Origin: JAAZBI01 sp964461005
GTDB lineage: Bacteria > Bacillota_I > Bacilli_A > RF39 > UBA660
DNA length: 15,224 nucleotides
Assembly (NCBI GenBank): GCA_964461005.1
Contig: CAYWQQ010000013.1
Coordinates: 1 to 15,224, forward strand
Direction of reading: 5' to 3'
Program-made: the position numbers and the translations under genes
Shown here: positions 1-7,074 of the stretch, one piece after another
Position numbering within the stretch: the stretch's first letter is position 1
Layout: every line of letters begins with the position of its first letter
The notes under the pieces: generated by a model
Told to the model about the DNA's origin: nothing
The model's database searches: none
Seen by the model: the letters and a program-made list of their open reading frames with translations, nothing else

Positions 1-130
1 GCAAATCGATAATATAAATATCATCTCTTGCGGTAAAAATATACTCTTTCATTTTTGGATTCCATCTTTTTGTTTGATGTCCAAAATGAACTCCTGCTTC
101 TAATAAATAATTCATAGAAACAACTGTCAT
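1..130 (-). CDS. rpsB: 30S ribosomal protein S2, N-terminal part (cut by window edge)
   Basis: S2 binds the 30S subunit between head and body and recruits S1-like proteins. Reading the minus strand from the ATG at 130, 43 codons are visible. They start MTVVSMNYLLEAG and contain the family hallmark HFGHQTKRWNPKM at residues 15-27, followed by the YIF and DIYIIDL block typical of S2. The rest of the gene lies beyond base 1. The start is fixed by a strong Shine-Dalgarno, AAGGAGGAATG, a few bases upstream. The gene has its own promoter at 241-269 and a leader of about 100 bases. In most bacteria rpsB is followed by tsf (EF-Ts), which would lie outside this window. Identity is certain from the motif. 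Confidence 0.95.
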   Translation of the reverse strand, partial: MTVVSMNYLLEAGVHFGHQTKRWNPKMKEYIFTARDDIYIIDL

Positions 131-171
131 AAAACATTCCTCCTTCGTTTTTTCTTCCAAATATTTCTAAA

Positions 172-201
172 TAATATCACCATGATTGGCACTAGATATT
201 A
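172..201 (-). promoter_or_regulatory. possible stem-loop in the rpsB 5' leader
   Basis: The leader RNA can pair UAAUAUC with GAUAUUA (7 bp). Above a one-sided 4-base bulge, GCCA can pair with UGGU (one G-U pair) around an AUCA loop. No U tract follows, so this is not a terminator. r-protein leaders often carry autoregulatory structures, so feedback by S2 is conceivable. The stem is AU-rich and could be chance. Confidence 0.3.
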
Positions 202-240
202 AAATTCATATTTGTGTATATTTTTTGAAAAGCCGTATTT

Positions 241-269
241 ATTATACTAAATACATGCAATAAAAACAA
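241..269 (-). promoter_or_regulatory. sigma-A-type promoter of rpsB
   Basis: On the minus strand a perfect -10 box TATAAT (241-246) lies exactly 17 bases downstream of TTGTTT (264-269), a half-consensus -35 keeping the TTG. The predicted start is near base 234, giving a leader of about 100 bases before the rpsB ATG. The 13 bases TTTAGTATAATAA around the -10 box are identical to those in the ecfA promoter at 5641-5653. A 7-bp inverted repeat is centred on the -10 box (see findings). Confidence 0.7.
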
Positions 270-291
270 GCATAAATGCACTAAAAATTAA

Positions 292-2466
292 TTAAAAATG
301 AATTGGATTAAAATCTATTTCAATTTTGAAGTTTTGATTCAATTGATAATGATTTTGAACTTCTTTTAAAACGTCTATAACTTCTTCTTTATTTTTATAT
401 TTGATTAAACAATTATAGCGAAAAGAATTATTTACTTTAAATATGTTAGCCATTGTTGGCCCTAAAACATTATTATTTGGTAATTGTTTTTTTATAAAAT
501 CACTTACTTCTTTAGCTAATTTAAAACCTTTTTCATATTCTTTCGAAATTATTCTAACACTTACTATAAAACAAAATGGTGGATAATTTAAGTTTTTTCT
601 CATAGCTATTTCTTTTTGATAAAAGGCTTGATAATCATGTTCTTTAACGGTTTCTATAACATAATGATCTGGATTAAATACTTGCAAAATAACTTCTCCT
701 TTTAAACTGGTCCTTCCAGAACGACCAGCAACTTGACTTAATAATTGAAAAGTCTTTTCTCCACTTCTAAAGTCAGGAATATCTAAGCTATTATCAGCAT
801 TTACTACTCCTACTAAAGATACATTATCAAAATCTAATCCTTTAGCTATCATTTGTGTTCCTAATAAAATATCATATTCACGATTTGAAAAATCATTAAT
901 AATTTTAGAATGAGCTCCTTTCTTGGTTGTTGTATCTAAATCCATTCTAACAATTTTAGCATCTTGAAAGTTTTTCCTTAGTTCTTCTTCTAATTTTTCA
1001 GTGCCAAAACCGATTGATCTTAAACTTTTTGTCTTACAATCAGGACATATTTCGATTTTTTTAGTAGCATAACCACAATAATGACATCTCATCATATCGC
1101 TAGTTTTGTGATAAGTCATCGTAATATCACAAGCAGGGCACTTAAAAGTATAACCACAATTTTGACAATTTAAATAATTTGAATATCCACGACGATTTAA
1201 TAAAATCATTATTTGTTCTTTACTATTTAATTTTTCTTTAATCGAATTAATTAATTCATTAGATAAAATACGGTATCCTTGTTTCATACTGTTCTTCATA
1301 TCAATAACTCTTACTTTTGGTAATTGATGATTATTTACTCTTGTTTTCAATTCTAAGTAACCATATATACCAACTTTAGCTTTTGAATATGATTCTAAAG
1401 ATGGCGTAGCACTACCTAATAATACTTTTGCATGATGCTTTTTACCAAGATAAAAAGCAATATCATGAGCATGATATCTAGGAGAATTTTCTTGTTTATA
1501 AGAATTTTCATGTTCTTCATCAATTATAATAACACCAATATCTTTTAAAGGAGCGAAAACGGCACTTCTCGGTCCAATAACAATTTCAGCTTCGCCTCTT
1601 TCAATTCTTCTCCACTCATCATATTTTTCTCCATCACTAAGACGACTATGGAGAATTGCTACTCTATTTCCAAAATGATTTTGAAAACGACTAACTAATT
1701 GCATTGTTAAAGCAATTTCTGGAACTAACACAATAGCTTGTTTGTTATCTTCTAAATAATAATCAATTATATTCATATAAACTTCTGTTTTGCCACTACC
1801 TGTTACTCCATATAATAGATATATATCTTTTGTACTACTTTTAAATTCTTCAATTACCCTTAATTGATCTGAAGTTAAAGTTACTGTCTTGTTATTTTTA
1901 AAAGCTTCAGGAAGACGATATATTTCTTCTTTATTTTCTTTTATATATCCTTTTTCTTGTAAAATTTTTAATGATGCTTTTTTCATTATATCTGCTTTAT
2001 CTATTACCTTTTTTTCTAAAATTTGTTCTAGTATTTCTTTTTGAATTAAACTTTTTGTATTATTTATATAATTTATAACTTCTACTTCCGCTTTATTTAA
2101 ACTCAAATATATTTTTGTTTTTATTTTAATATTGGTATTGCGATTTGCTTTTAGCGCTGTTGGAAGCATTGTTTGATAACAATGAATTAAAGGAGCCAAA
2201 GTTATTTCACTCATATATTTACCTAAAGCAAACATTTCTGGGGTAATAACTATTTCTTCATCAATGACATCAATAATCTCTTTTAATTGATAATCTACTT
2301 GATTACTATTTATACCAACTATAAAACCTTCTAATTTTCTATTTCCAAAAGGAACTTTTACTCTTTTACCAACTTTTATTTTTGGTGCTAAATTTTCTGG
2401 TGCTAAATATGTAAATGTTTGATCTTGAGTTCCAACGTTAACTTCTACTAAAACATCTATCTTCAT
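292..2466 (-). CDS. priA: primosomal protein N' (PriA replication-restart helicase)
   Basis: PriA is a superfamily 2 DNA helicase that recognises stalled forks and reloads the replicative helicase. The 724-residue product has the expected order. The N-terminal 3'-DNA-binding domain covers about residues 1-105. The P-loop GVTGSGKT is at 220-227 and the DEEH Walker B box at 316-319, with GSATP at 351-355. Eight zinc-binding cysteines sit at 434, 437, 443, 446, 461, 464, 474 and 477. GTQMIAKGLDF (536-546) and the arginine-finger motif QVAGRSGR (578-585) follow. Length is near the usual 730-800. The ATG at 2466 is preceded by GGTGG. truA lies upstream but an intrinsic terminator separates them, so priA probably has its own promoter; a weak TAAAAT box at 2489-2494 is the only candidate. 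No convincing terminator follows the stop. All catalytic motifs are intact. Confidence 0.97.
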   Translation of the reverse strand: MKIDVLVEVNVGTQDQTFTYLAPENLAPKIKVGKRVKVPFGNRKLEGFIVGINSNQVDYQLKEIIDVIDEEIVITPEMFALGKYMSEITLAPLIHCYQTMLPTALKANRNTNIKIKTKIYLSLNKAEVEVINYINNTKSLIQKEILEQILEKKVIDKADIMKKASLKILQEKGYIKENKEEIYRLPEAFKNNKTVTLTSDQLRVIEEFKSSTKDIYLLYGVTGSGKTEVYMNIIDYYLEDNKQAIVLVPEIALTMQLVSRFQNHFGNRVAILHSRLSDGEKYDEWRRIERGEAEIVIGPRSAVFAPLKDIGVIIIDEEHENSYKQENSPRYHAHDIAFYLGKKHHAKVLLGSATPSLESYSKAKVGIYGYLELKTRVNNHQLPKVRVIDMKNSMKQGYRILSNELINSIKEKLNSKEQIMILLNRRGYSNYLNCQNCGYTFKCPACDITMTYHKTSDMMRCHYCGYATKKIEICPDCKTKSLRSIGFGTEKLEEELRKNFQDAKIVRMDLDTTTKKGAHSKIINDFSNREYDILLGTQMIAKGLDFDNVSLVGVVNADNSLDIPDFRSGEKTFQLLSQVAGRSGRTSLKGEVILQVFNPDHYVIETVKEHDYQAFYQKEIAMRKNLNYPPFCFIVSVRIISKEYEKGFKLAKEVSDFIKKQLPNNNVLGPTMANIFKVNNSFRYNCLIKYKNKEEVIDVLKEVQNHYQLNQNFKIEIDFNPIHF

Positions 2467-2498
2467 CTAGCCACCTTCTTCCACTTATATTTTATCAT

Positions 2499-2525
2499 AA
2501 AAAAACTAGAAAACATATTTCTAGT
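2499..2525 (-). terminator. intrinsic terminator of the ecfA1-ecfA2-ecfT-truA operon
   Basis: On the minus strand ACTAGAAA (2518-2525) pairs perfectly with TTTCTAGT (2505-2512) across a 5-base loop, and six further T residues follow at 2499-2504. The 5' arm contains the truA TAG stop codon, so terminator and stop codon share bases. It should separate truA from priA. Confidence 0.8.
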
Positions 2526-3261
2526 CAAACCAAATCTTTTTTAAATATAAACCTTCAGGATTAGCTGTTTTACTAGCTAAGCGACGATCCTTCTTTTCTA
2601 AAATGTTTTTAATATCTTCTGGTTTCTTTTTACCTAAACCAACCATTAATAAAGTCCCAACCATATTTCTAATTTGATATTTTAAAAATCCATTGCCTTG
2701 AAAATTAAATATAACTTTTGTTTTTTGTTTTTTTATAGAAGCTTTATAAATTATTCTTATTTTATTTTCTTTCGTTTCTTCGGCACTAATAAAAGAAGTA
2801 AAATCATGTTCCCCTTTAAAATATTTTAAAGCTTTTTTAATTTTAGATATATTTAATTTATGTGGAAAATAATATACATAATCTCTTTGAAACAAATCAT
2901 ATTCTCCTGTTTCAATGACATATTCATATTCTTTTTTTCTAACATAATAACGAGCATAAAAATCATCCGGAACTATTTTAATAGTTTTTATAAAGATATC
3001 TTTCGGTAAATATGTGTTAATAGCTCTTTTTAATTTATCCGGCTTGATATCTATATTTATATCAAAGTGAGCAAACTGATTAAAAGCATGAACTTTTTTA
3101 TCAGTTCTACTCACTGCGTAAATGTTAATTGTTTTATTATTGTTAATTTTTTTTAAAACAGTTTCAATTTCCTTTTGAACAGTTCTTAATTTTCCTTGTT
3201 TCTGATAGCCGTGAAAATTAGTCCCTTCGTATGCAAAAGAAATTAAAAAACGATTCCCCAT
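2521..3261 (-). CDS. truA: tRNA pseudouridine(38-40) synthase TruA
   Basis: TruA isomerises uridines 38-40 in the anticodon arm of tRNAs in the cytoplasm. From the ATG at 3261 the product is 246 residues, as in other Bacillota. The N-terminal FAYEGTNFHGYQKQ block is typical. The catalytic aspartate lies in SRTDKKVHAFNQ (D54), where the usual G of RTD(A/K)GVHA is replaced by K. FLKYQIRNMVGTL in the second half is the conserved RxMVR-like helix. A GTG nine bases upstream (3270) would add three residues, but it directly abuts the AAGGA ribosome-binding sequence, so the ATG is preferred. The 5' end overlaps the end of ecfT by about 19 bases, so translation is coupled. The ecfA-ecfA-ecfT-truA order is the classic Bacilli arrangement; the usual rplM-rpsI pair does not follow here. 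Confidence 0.96.
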   Translation of the reverse strand: MGNRFLISFAYEGTNFHGYQKQGKLRTVQKEIETVLKKINNNKTINIYAVSRTDKKVHAFNQFAHFDINIDIKPDKLKRAINTYLPKDIFIKTIKIVPDDFYARYYVRKKEYEYVIETGEYDLFQRDYVYYFPHKLNISKIKKALKYFKGEHDFTSFISAEETKENKIRIIYKASIKKQKTKVIFNFQGNGFLKYQIRNMVGTLLMVGLGKKKPEDIKNILEKKDRRLASKTANPEGLYLKKIWFD

Positions 3262-4001
3262 GATAACCACATCCTTATTAATGCATATGCTAATATTCCT
3301 AAATGAATAATAATTAATAAATCATCAATATTTGTCCATTTACTATAATGATAATTACTGCGAAAAGAATTAACACCATATAACCTTATTTCCATATTAT
3401 CCGCTATTAACTGTGAACGATTAATAGTTAATAATAATGTTGGAACTACTAAATATTTAACTGCTTTTATTTTTTCTTGTATATTACCATGAAAAAAATC
3501 AATTCCTCTGCTAGCTTGAGATTTCCTTATCTTTTCTGTTTGCTCAAAAATAGTGGGAATAAATCTTAATGCTAAAGTAATTATTAAAGCAATTTTGGAA
3601 ACTGGTAATTTCAATTTTTCTAATGGCTTAAAGATATTTTCTAAAGCTGATGTTAACTCACTTTTAGAAGTTGTATAAGTAATCATCATTGAATAAATTA
3701 AAGTAACAATAATTTTTATCAATGTAATAATTATAAACTCTTCTCTAAAAATTACACTTAAAACAATTATAAAAATGAAAAAATATCGTAAACTCCAAAT
3801 GCTTCTTAAATATAGATTTATAGGTACTTCTGATAAAAAAATCAATATCAAAGTTAACATAACTAATAAGCTTACTACTAAATAATTATTTGAAACCAAA
3901 GTTATTAAAAAAATAAACAAGCAAATTATTTTACTCTTAGAATTTAAGTTGTGAATCATTGATTTACCAGGAAAATATTTGCCAATCATAGTATTAAACA
4001 T
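3243..4001 (-). CDS. ecfT: ECF transporter transmembrane subunit EcfT
   Basis: EcfT is the membrane scaffold of energy-coupling-factor importers. It couples the two EcfA ATPases to interchangeable substrate-binding S-components for vitamins or metal ions. From the preferred ATG the product is 252 residues. GKYFPGKSMIHNLNSKSK near the N-terminus matches the family start, and hydrophobic segments follow at about 25-58, 73-85, 90-110 and 233-250. The first coupling motif is visible as ASRGID (about 163-168). The second is the more divergent MEIRLYG (about 203-209). The start at 4001 is favoured because AAAGGATG lies about 11 bases upstream; an in-frame ATG at 4013 overlaps that sequence and is the alternative (256 residues). 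The 5' end overlaps the stop of ecfA2. No S-component gene is in the window, which fits a shared (group II) module. Confidence 0.93.
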   Translation of the reverse strand: MFNTMIGKYFPGKSMIHNLNSKSKIICLFIFLITLVSNNYLVVSLLVMLTLILIFLSEVPINLYLRSIWSLRYFFIFIIVLSVIFREEFIIITLIKIIVTLIYSMMITYTTSKSELTSALENIFKPLEKLKLPVSKIALIITLALRFIPTIFEQTEKIRKSQASRGIDFFHGNIQEKIKAVKYLVVPTLLLTINRSQLIADNMEIRLYGVNSFRSNYHYSKWTNIDDLLIIIHLGILAYALIRMWLSWGIVF

Positions 4002-4824
4002 GGCGATACACATCCTTTATTAAATCTTTAATATTATTTGTTTTTTCTAAATTTATTCCTTTATTTGTTTTAACCAAATCAATAAATTGAATTATTTGTG
4101 GAAAAGCAATTAGTTTTGCAGAAAAAACTTCAGCTGTTAATCCCTGATAAATAACCTTGCCATCTTCCAATACAATTGTTTTATCAGTGATATTGTATAA
4201 CAAATCAACATCATGAGTAATTAATATTATTGTTTTTTGGTATTTATCTCTTAACATTTTAATAATAGACAAAACTTGTTTTTTATTTTTATAGTCTAAT
4301 CCTACTGTTGGTTCATCAAAAATAATAACTTTGGGATTGAAAACCAAAACAGAAGCAATCGCTATTAACCTTTTTTCCCCTGATGATAATTTGTAAGGTT
4401 TTTTTTCTATATATGTTTCATTTAATCCTATCATTTTCAATGAATCAACTACTTGTTTATATGATTTATCAACCTTATAATTAAAATTTTTTAATGCAAA
4501 AGAAATTTCTTCTAATACTGTTTGATTGAAGAATTGCTCTTCAGGAAATTGCATAACTAATCCAACTTGTTTTCTTATTTCTTTTATTTCATTATTGGTT
4601 GTTTTTTTATTTAAAACATGTTTTCCTATTTTTACTTTACCAGAACTAGGTAACATCAAAGCATTAATTATTTCTGCTAAAGTTGTCTTACCACTTCCAT
4701 ATTTTCCTGTTATACCAGTGATCATGTTCTTTTCAATATTTAGATTTATATTATCTAAAGCTTTAATTTTTAAAGATGTATTTTCATTATAATAATATGT
4801 TAATTCTTCAATATTTATTTCCAT
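3994..4824 (-). CDS. ecfA2: ECF transporter ATP-binding subunit EcfA2
   Basis: This is the second ABC ATPase of the ECF module, expected to pair with EcfA1 and dock on EcfT at the inner face of the membrane. The 276 residues contain Walker A GKYGSGKTT (40-48), a Q-loop with the normal glutamine in VMQFPEEQF (Q92), Walker B VIIFDEP with catalytic E171, and the switch histidine in ITHD (H204). The signature reads LSSGE (146-150) rather than LSGGQ. The extended C-terminal region after about 225 fits the EcfA family. Its ATG lies inside the last codons of ecfA1, a 10-base overlap, and its 3' end overlaps the ecfT start, so all three are translationally coupled. Assignment as EcfA2 rests on order and on the intact DEP motif. 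Confidence 0.93.
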   Translation of the reverse strand: MEINIEELTYYYNENTSLKIKALDNINLNIEKNMITGITGKYGSGKTTLAEIINALMLPSSGKVKIGKHVLNKKTTNNEIKEIRKQVGLVMQFPEEQFFNQTVLEEISFALKNFNYKVDKSYKQVVDSLKMIGLNETYIEKKPYKLSSGEKRLIAIASVLVFNPKVIIFDEPTVGLDYKNKKQVLSIIKMLRDKYQKTIILITHDVDLLYNITDKTIVLEDGKVIYQGLTAEVFSAKLIAFPQIIQFIDLVKTNKGINLEKTNNIKDLIKDVYRHV

Positions 4825-5615
4825 AATTCACTCACCATCTCATTCATATCTAATATTATCCTATCAACTAATCCATATAGTTTTAACTTTAAAGACAAAT
4901 CTAACATAAATGGTAATTCAATTCCAATTCTATTAAAAACTTTATCTTGTTCTAAAACTTTTAAAGTTGGCCCATCTACGAGAATTTCTCCTTGATTAAG
5001 AATAATAGTTCTATCTGAATAATATACATCTTCAATATTGTGAGTAATATTAATAACAGTTAAGTCTTTTTGTTTTTTCAAATGTTTAAAAATTTTTTCT
5101 TTAGTTTTTTTATCAATCATTTCAAATGCATCATCAATAATAATTATTTTTGGTTTCATTATTAATGAACTCGCTAAAGAAATAATTTTCTTTTCACCGC
5201 CAGATAAAGTATAAGGATCTTTATCTAAAATATTGTCAATTTTTAAAAGTTTAACTATTTCATCTAATCTTTCTTTAATATCTATTTTACTGAATCCTAG
5301 ATTTTCTAATCCAAAGACAATTTCGTCTGCTACAGTTTCTGCTATAAAATTATCACTACTATTATCCATTACTAAAGCAATATTTTTTCTAATATTATAT
5401 AAATTTTTTTCGTTCATTATTAAGTTAGAGATTGTTATTTCATCCGAAACCTTTAACAATCCAACCAATAATTTTGCTAAAGTAGATTTTCCACTACCAT
5501 TAGGGCCGATAATTGATACAAAAGAATTTTCTTTTATATTTAAAGAAAAATTATTAAATACATATTTATTATCATAACGAAATGATAATTTATCGATAAA
5601 AATAATATCTTTCAT
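4815..5615 (-). CDS. ecfA1: ECF transporter ATP-binding subunit EcfA1 (divergent catalytic residues)
   Basis: This is the first ABC ATPase of the ECF importer module. The 266 residues carry Walker A GPNGSGKST (37-45), signature LSGGE (137-141) and the H-loop ITHN (H192). Two key positions are unusual. The Q-loop, normally VFQNPDNQF, reads VMDNSSDNF, with Asp84 in place of glutamine. Walker B ends IIIIDD, with Asp162 where the catalytic glutamate is expected. ENLGF and the C-terminal extension match EcfA1. The ATG is preceded by GGGGTGG. A terminator and a strong -10 box lie between rplQ and this gene, so it probably starts its own transcription unit with ecfA2, ecfT and truA. Family assignment is secure; whether its own ATP site hydrolyses normally is uncertain. 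Confidence 0.93.
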   Translation of the reverse strand: MKDIIFIDKLSFRYDNKYVFNNFSLNIKENSFVSIIGPNGSGKSTLAKLLVGLLKVSDEITISNLIMNEKNLYNIRKNIALVMDNSSDNFIAETVADEIVFGLENLGFSKIDIKERLDEIVKLLKIDNILDKDPYTLSGGEKKIISLASSLIMKPKIIIIDDAFEMIDKKTKEKIFKHLKKQKDLTVINITHNIEDVYYSDRTIILNQGEILVDGPTLKVLEQDKVFNRIGIELPFMLDLSLKLKLYGLVDRIILDMNEMVSELWK

Positions 5616-5642
5616 AAAACCACCCCATAAAGACTAATGCTT

Positions 5643-5671
5643 ATTATACTAAAAAAAGAAAAAAAAAGAAA
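5643..5671 (-). promoter_or_regulatory. promoter of the ecfA1-ecfA2-ecfT-truA unit
   Basis: A perfect TATAAT (5643-5648) lies on the minus strand between the rplQ terminator and ecfA1. At 17 bases spacing the -35 position reads TTTCTT (5666-5671), a weak match that falls within the 3' arm of the terminator. The spacer is almost pure T. The 13 bases TTTAGTATAATAA are identical to the rpsB promoter. The leader before ecfA1 would be short, about 20 bases. Confidence 0.55.
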
Positions 5672-5687
5672 CTATTAAGTTTCTTTT
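5651..5687 (-). terminator. intrinsic terminator of the spc/alpha operon after rplQ
   Basis: On the minus strand AAAAGAAAC (5679-5687) pairs perfectly with GTTTCTTTT (5664-5672) around a 6-base loop, followed by five T, one C and seven T. The first two bases of the stem belong to the rplQ TAA stop. The stem is AT-rich, but its length and the long T tract make it convincing as the end of the ribosomal protein operon. Confidence 0.8.
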
Positions 5688-6027
5688 AAACTAATTCTAA
5701 AATAACAACTAAAGCGTTGTCGCCTCTTCTTTCTTCAAGCTTTAAAATTCTTGTATAACCACCATTACGATCTGCGTAACGTTTTGCTAAATCATCAAAA
5801 ACTTTTTTTGCTACTGCATCTTGATTAAGTAAGAAAGCGATTGCTTTACGTCTTGAAACTAAGCTGCCATTTTTACCATAAGATACCATTTTATCTAATG
5901 TTTTACGAACTTCTTTAGCTCTTGTTTCTGTTGTTTTAATTTTTTCATGCATAATTAAATCAATCGTTAAATTTGCTAACATTGCTCGACGATGTTTTGT
6001 GTTTACTCCTAATTTACGATAAGCCAT
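5686..6027 (-). CDS. rplQ: 50S ribosomal protein L17
   Basis: L17 is a 50S protein near the exit tunnel. The 113-residue product starts MAYRKLGVNTKHRRAML, the family signature, and includes TTETRAKEVRKTLDKM and the C-terminal RRGDNALVVILELV block. Shine-Dalgarno GGGAGGATAAT precedes the ATG. The gene lies 13 bases after rpoA, as in other Bacillota, and is the last gene of the alpha operon. A strong terminator overlaps its stop codon. Confidence 0.97.
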   Translation of the reverse strand: MAYRKLGVNTKHRRAMLANLTIDLIMHEKIKTTETRAKEVRKTLDKMVSYGKNGSLVSRRKAIAFLLNQDAVAKKVFDDLAKRYADRNGGYTRILKLEERRGDNALVVILELV

Positions 6028-6040
6028 ATTATCCTCCCTA

Positions 6041-7054
6041 CTATTCTTCAGGCTTAAATTCTAAGCCTAAATCCTTCACTTTGTTAATAACTTCTTCCAA
6101 AGATATTTTTCCAAGATTTCTAATTTTTTTCATTTCTGATTCTGTTTTACTTGTTAAATCTTGAACATTATTAACACCTGCTCTTCTCAAACAATTATAA
6201 GCTCTAACTGATAATTCTAATTCTTCTATTGATGTTTCTAATGCTTTTTGAACAGGATCATCATTATTTTGTTTAATCATGTTTTTAATTTCTTCAGTAA
6301 ATTCTGGATCATTTAATTGTTCTAATTGAACAATTAAAATACTAGCTGCTTCTTTAACAGCTTCTTGAGGTGTCTTAGAACCATTTGTCCAAACTTCAAT
6401 GATTAATTTATCATAACTATCATTTTGACCAACACGAGCTGGTTCAACTTCATAATTAATTTTTTCAATTGGAGTATATTCTGAATCAATTGCAATAACA
6501 CCAACTTTATCAGTTAATAGTTTTTTGTTTTCTTCAGAACGAACATAACCGCGGCCTTTGCCTACAGTAAGTTCCATTTCTAATTTACCATTTTTAGAAA
6601 TTGTTAAAATTTCTTGCTCAGGATTAAAAATTTCAATATCAGGTGATTTAACTAAATCTCCTGCTGTTATAACGCCTTCTCCTTTAGCACTAACTTTAAT
6701 AATTACATCTTTTTCAACATTTTTCTTAATAACAACTTTCTTTAAATTTAAAATAATAGCTGCTACATCTTCAACAATACCATCAATTGTTTGAAATTCA
6801 TGCATTGCTCCTTCAATACTAACACTTCTGATTGCATCTCCAGGTAAAGAAGATAACATTACTCTTCTCAAAGCATTTCCTAATGTTGTTCCGAATCCTC
6901 TTTCTAATGGTTCAATTTCAAATTTTCCATAGAAATTGTTTTCAACATATTCTGTAATTTTATATTGTGCTCTTTCATAAGTTAAACTATTATCAATTGC
7001 TTCTGTATAACCAAGAGAAATTGATACATCTAACATTCCTTTTTCTTTTGACAC
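6041..7054 (-). CDS. rpoA: DNA-directed RNA polymerase subunit alpha
   Basis: The alpha subunit dimerises to nucleate RNA polymerase assembly, and its C-terminal domain contacts UP elements and activators. The product is 337 residues. The N-terminal domain shows GKFEIEPLERGFGTTLGNALRR (about 43-64), FQTIDGIVEDV and GYV. An acidic linker near 255-270 precedes the C-terminal domain, with VRAYNCLRRAGV (283-294) and RNLGK (312-316), the DNA-contact helices. The start is GTG at 7054, supported by AAGGAG nine bases upstream. An ATG at 7036 is in frame but has no room for a ribosome-binding site. Compared with typical Bacillota alpha (about 315 residues), there is an N-terminal extension of roughly 20 residues before GKFEIEPLERG. 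It sits between rpsK and rplQ, as expected. Confidence 0.97.
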   Translation of the reverse strand: MSKEKGMLDVSISLGYTEAIDNSLTYERAQYKITEYVENNFYGKFEIEPLERGFGTTLGNALRRVMLSSLPGDAIRSVSIEGAMHEFQTIDGIVEDVAAIILNLKKVVIKKNVEKDVIIKVSAKGEGVITAGDLVKSPDIEIFNPEQEILTISKNGKLEMELTVGKGRGYVRSEENKKLLTDKVGVIAIDSEYTPIEKINYEVEPARVGQNDSYDKLIIEVWTNGSKTPQEAVKEAASILIVQLEQLNDPEFTEEIKNMIKQNNDDPVQKALETSIEELELSVRAYNCLRRAGVNNVQDLTSKTESEMKKIRNLGKISLEEVINKVKDLGLEFKPEE

Positions 7055-7074
7055 TATAAATCACTCCTTTTTTA

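Noticed and set aside
247..291. Possible terminator after priA (GCAT/ATGC repeat followed by T-rich bases)
   Set aside because: The stem would be only 3-4 bp with a loop too small to form, so it does not support an intrinsic terminator.
2489..2517. Possible priA promoter with TAAAAT -10 box
   Set aside because: The -35 position reads TATGTT at 17 bases spacing, and the DNA is AT-rich enough for such a box by chance. It stays a weak candidate only.
4526..4792. Plus-strand open reading frames opposite ecfA2, ecfA1, rpoA, adk, secY and rplX
   Set aside because: All lie antisense to well-supported genes, have no ribosome-binding sites and encode hydrophobic or low-complexity products typical of AT-rich shadows.
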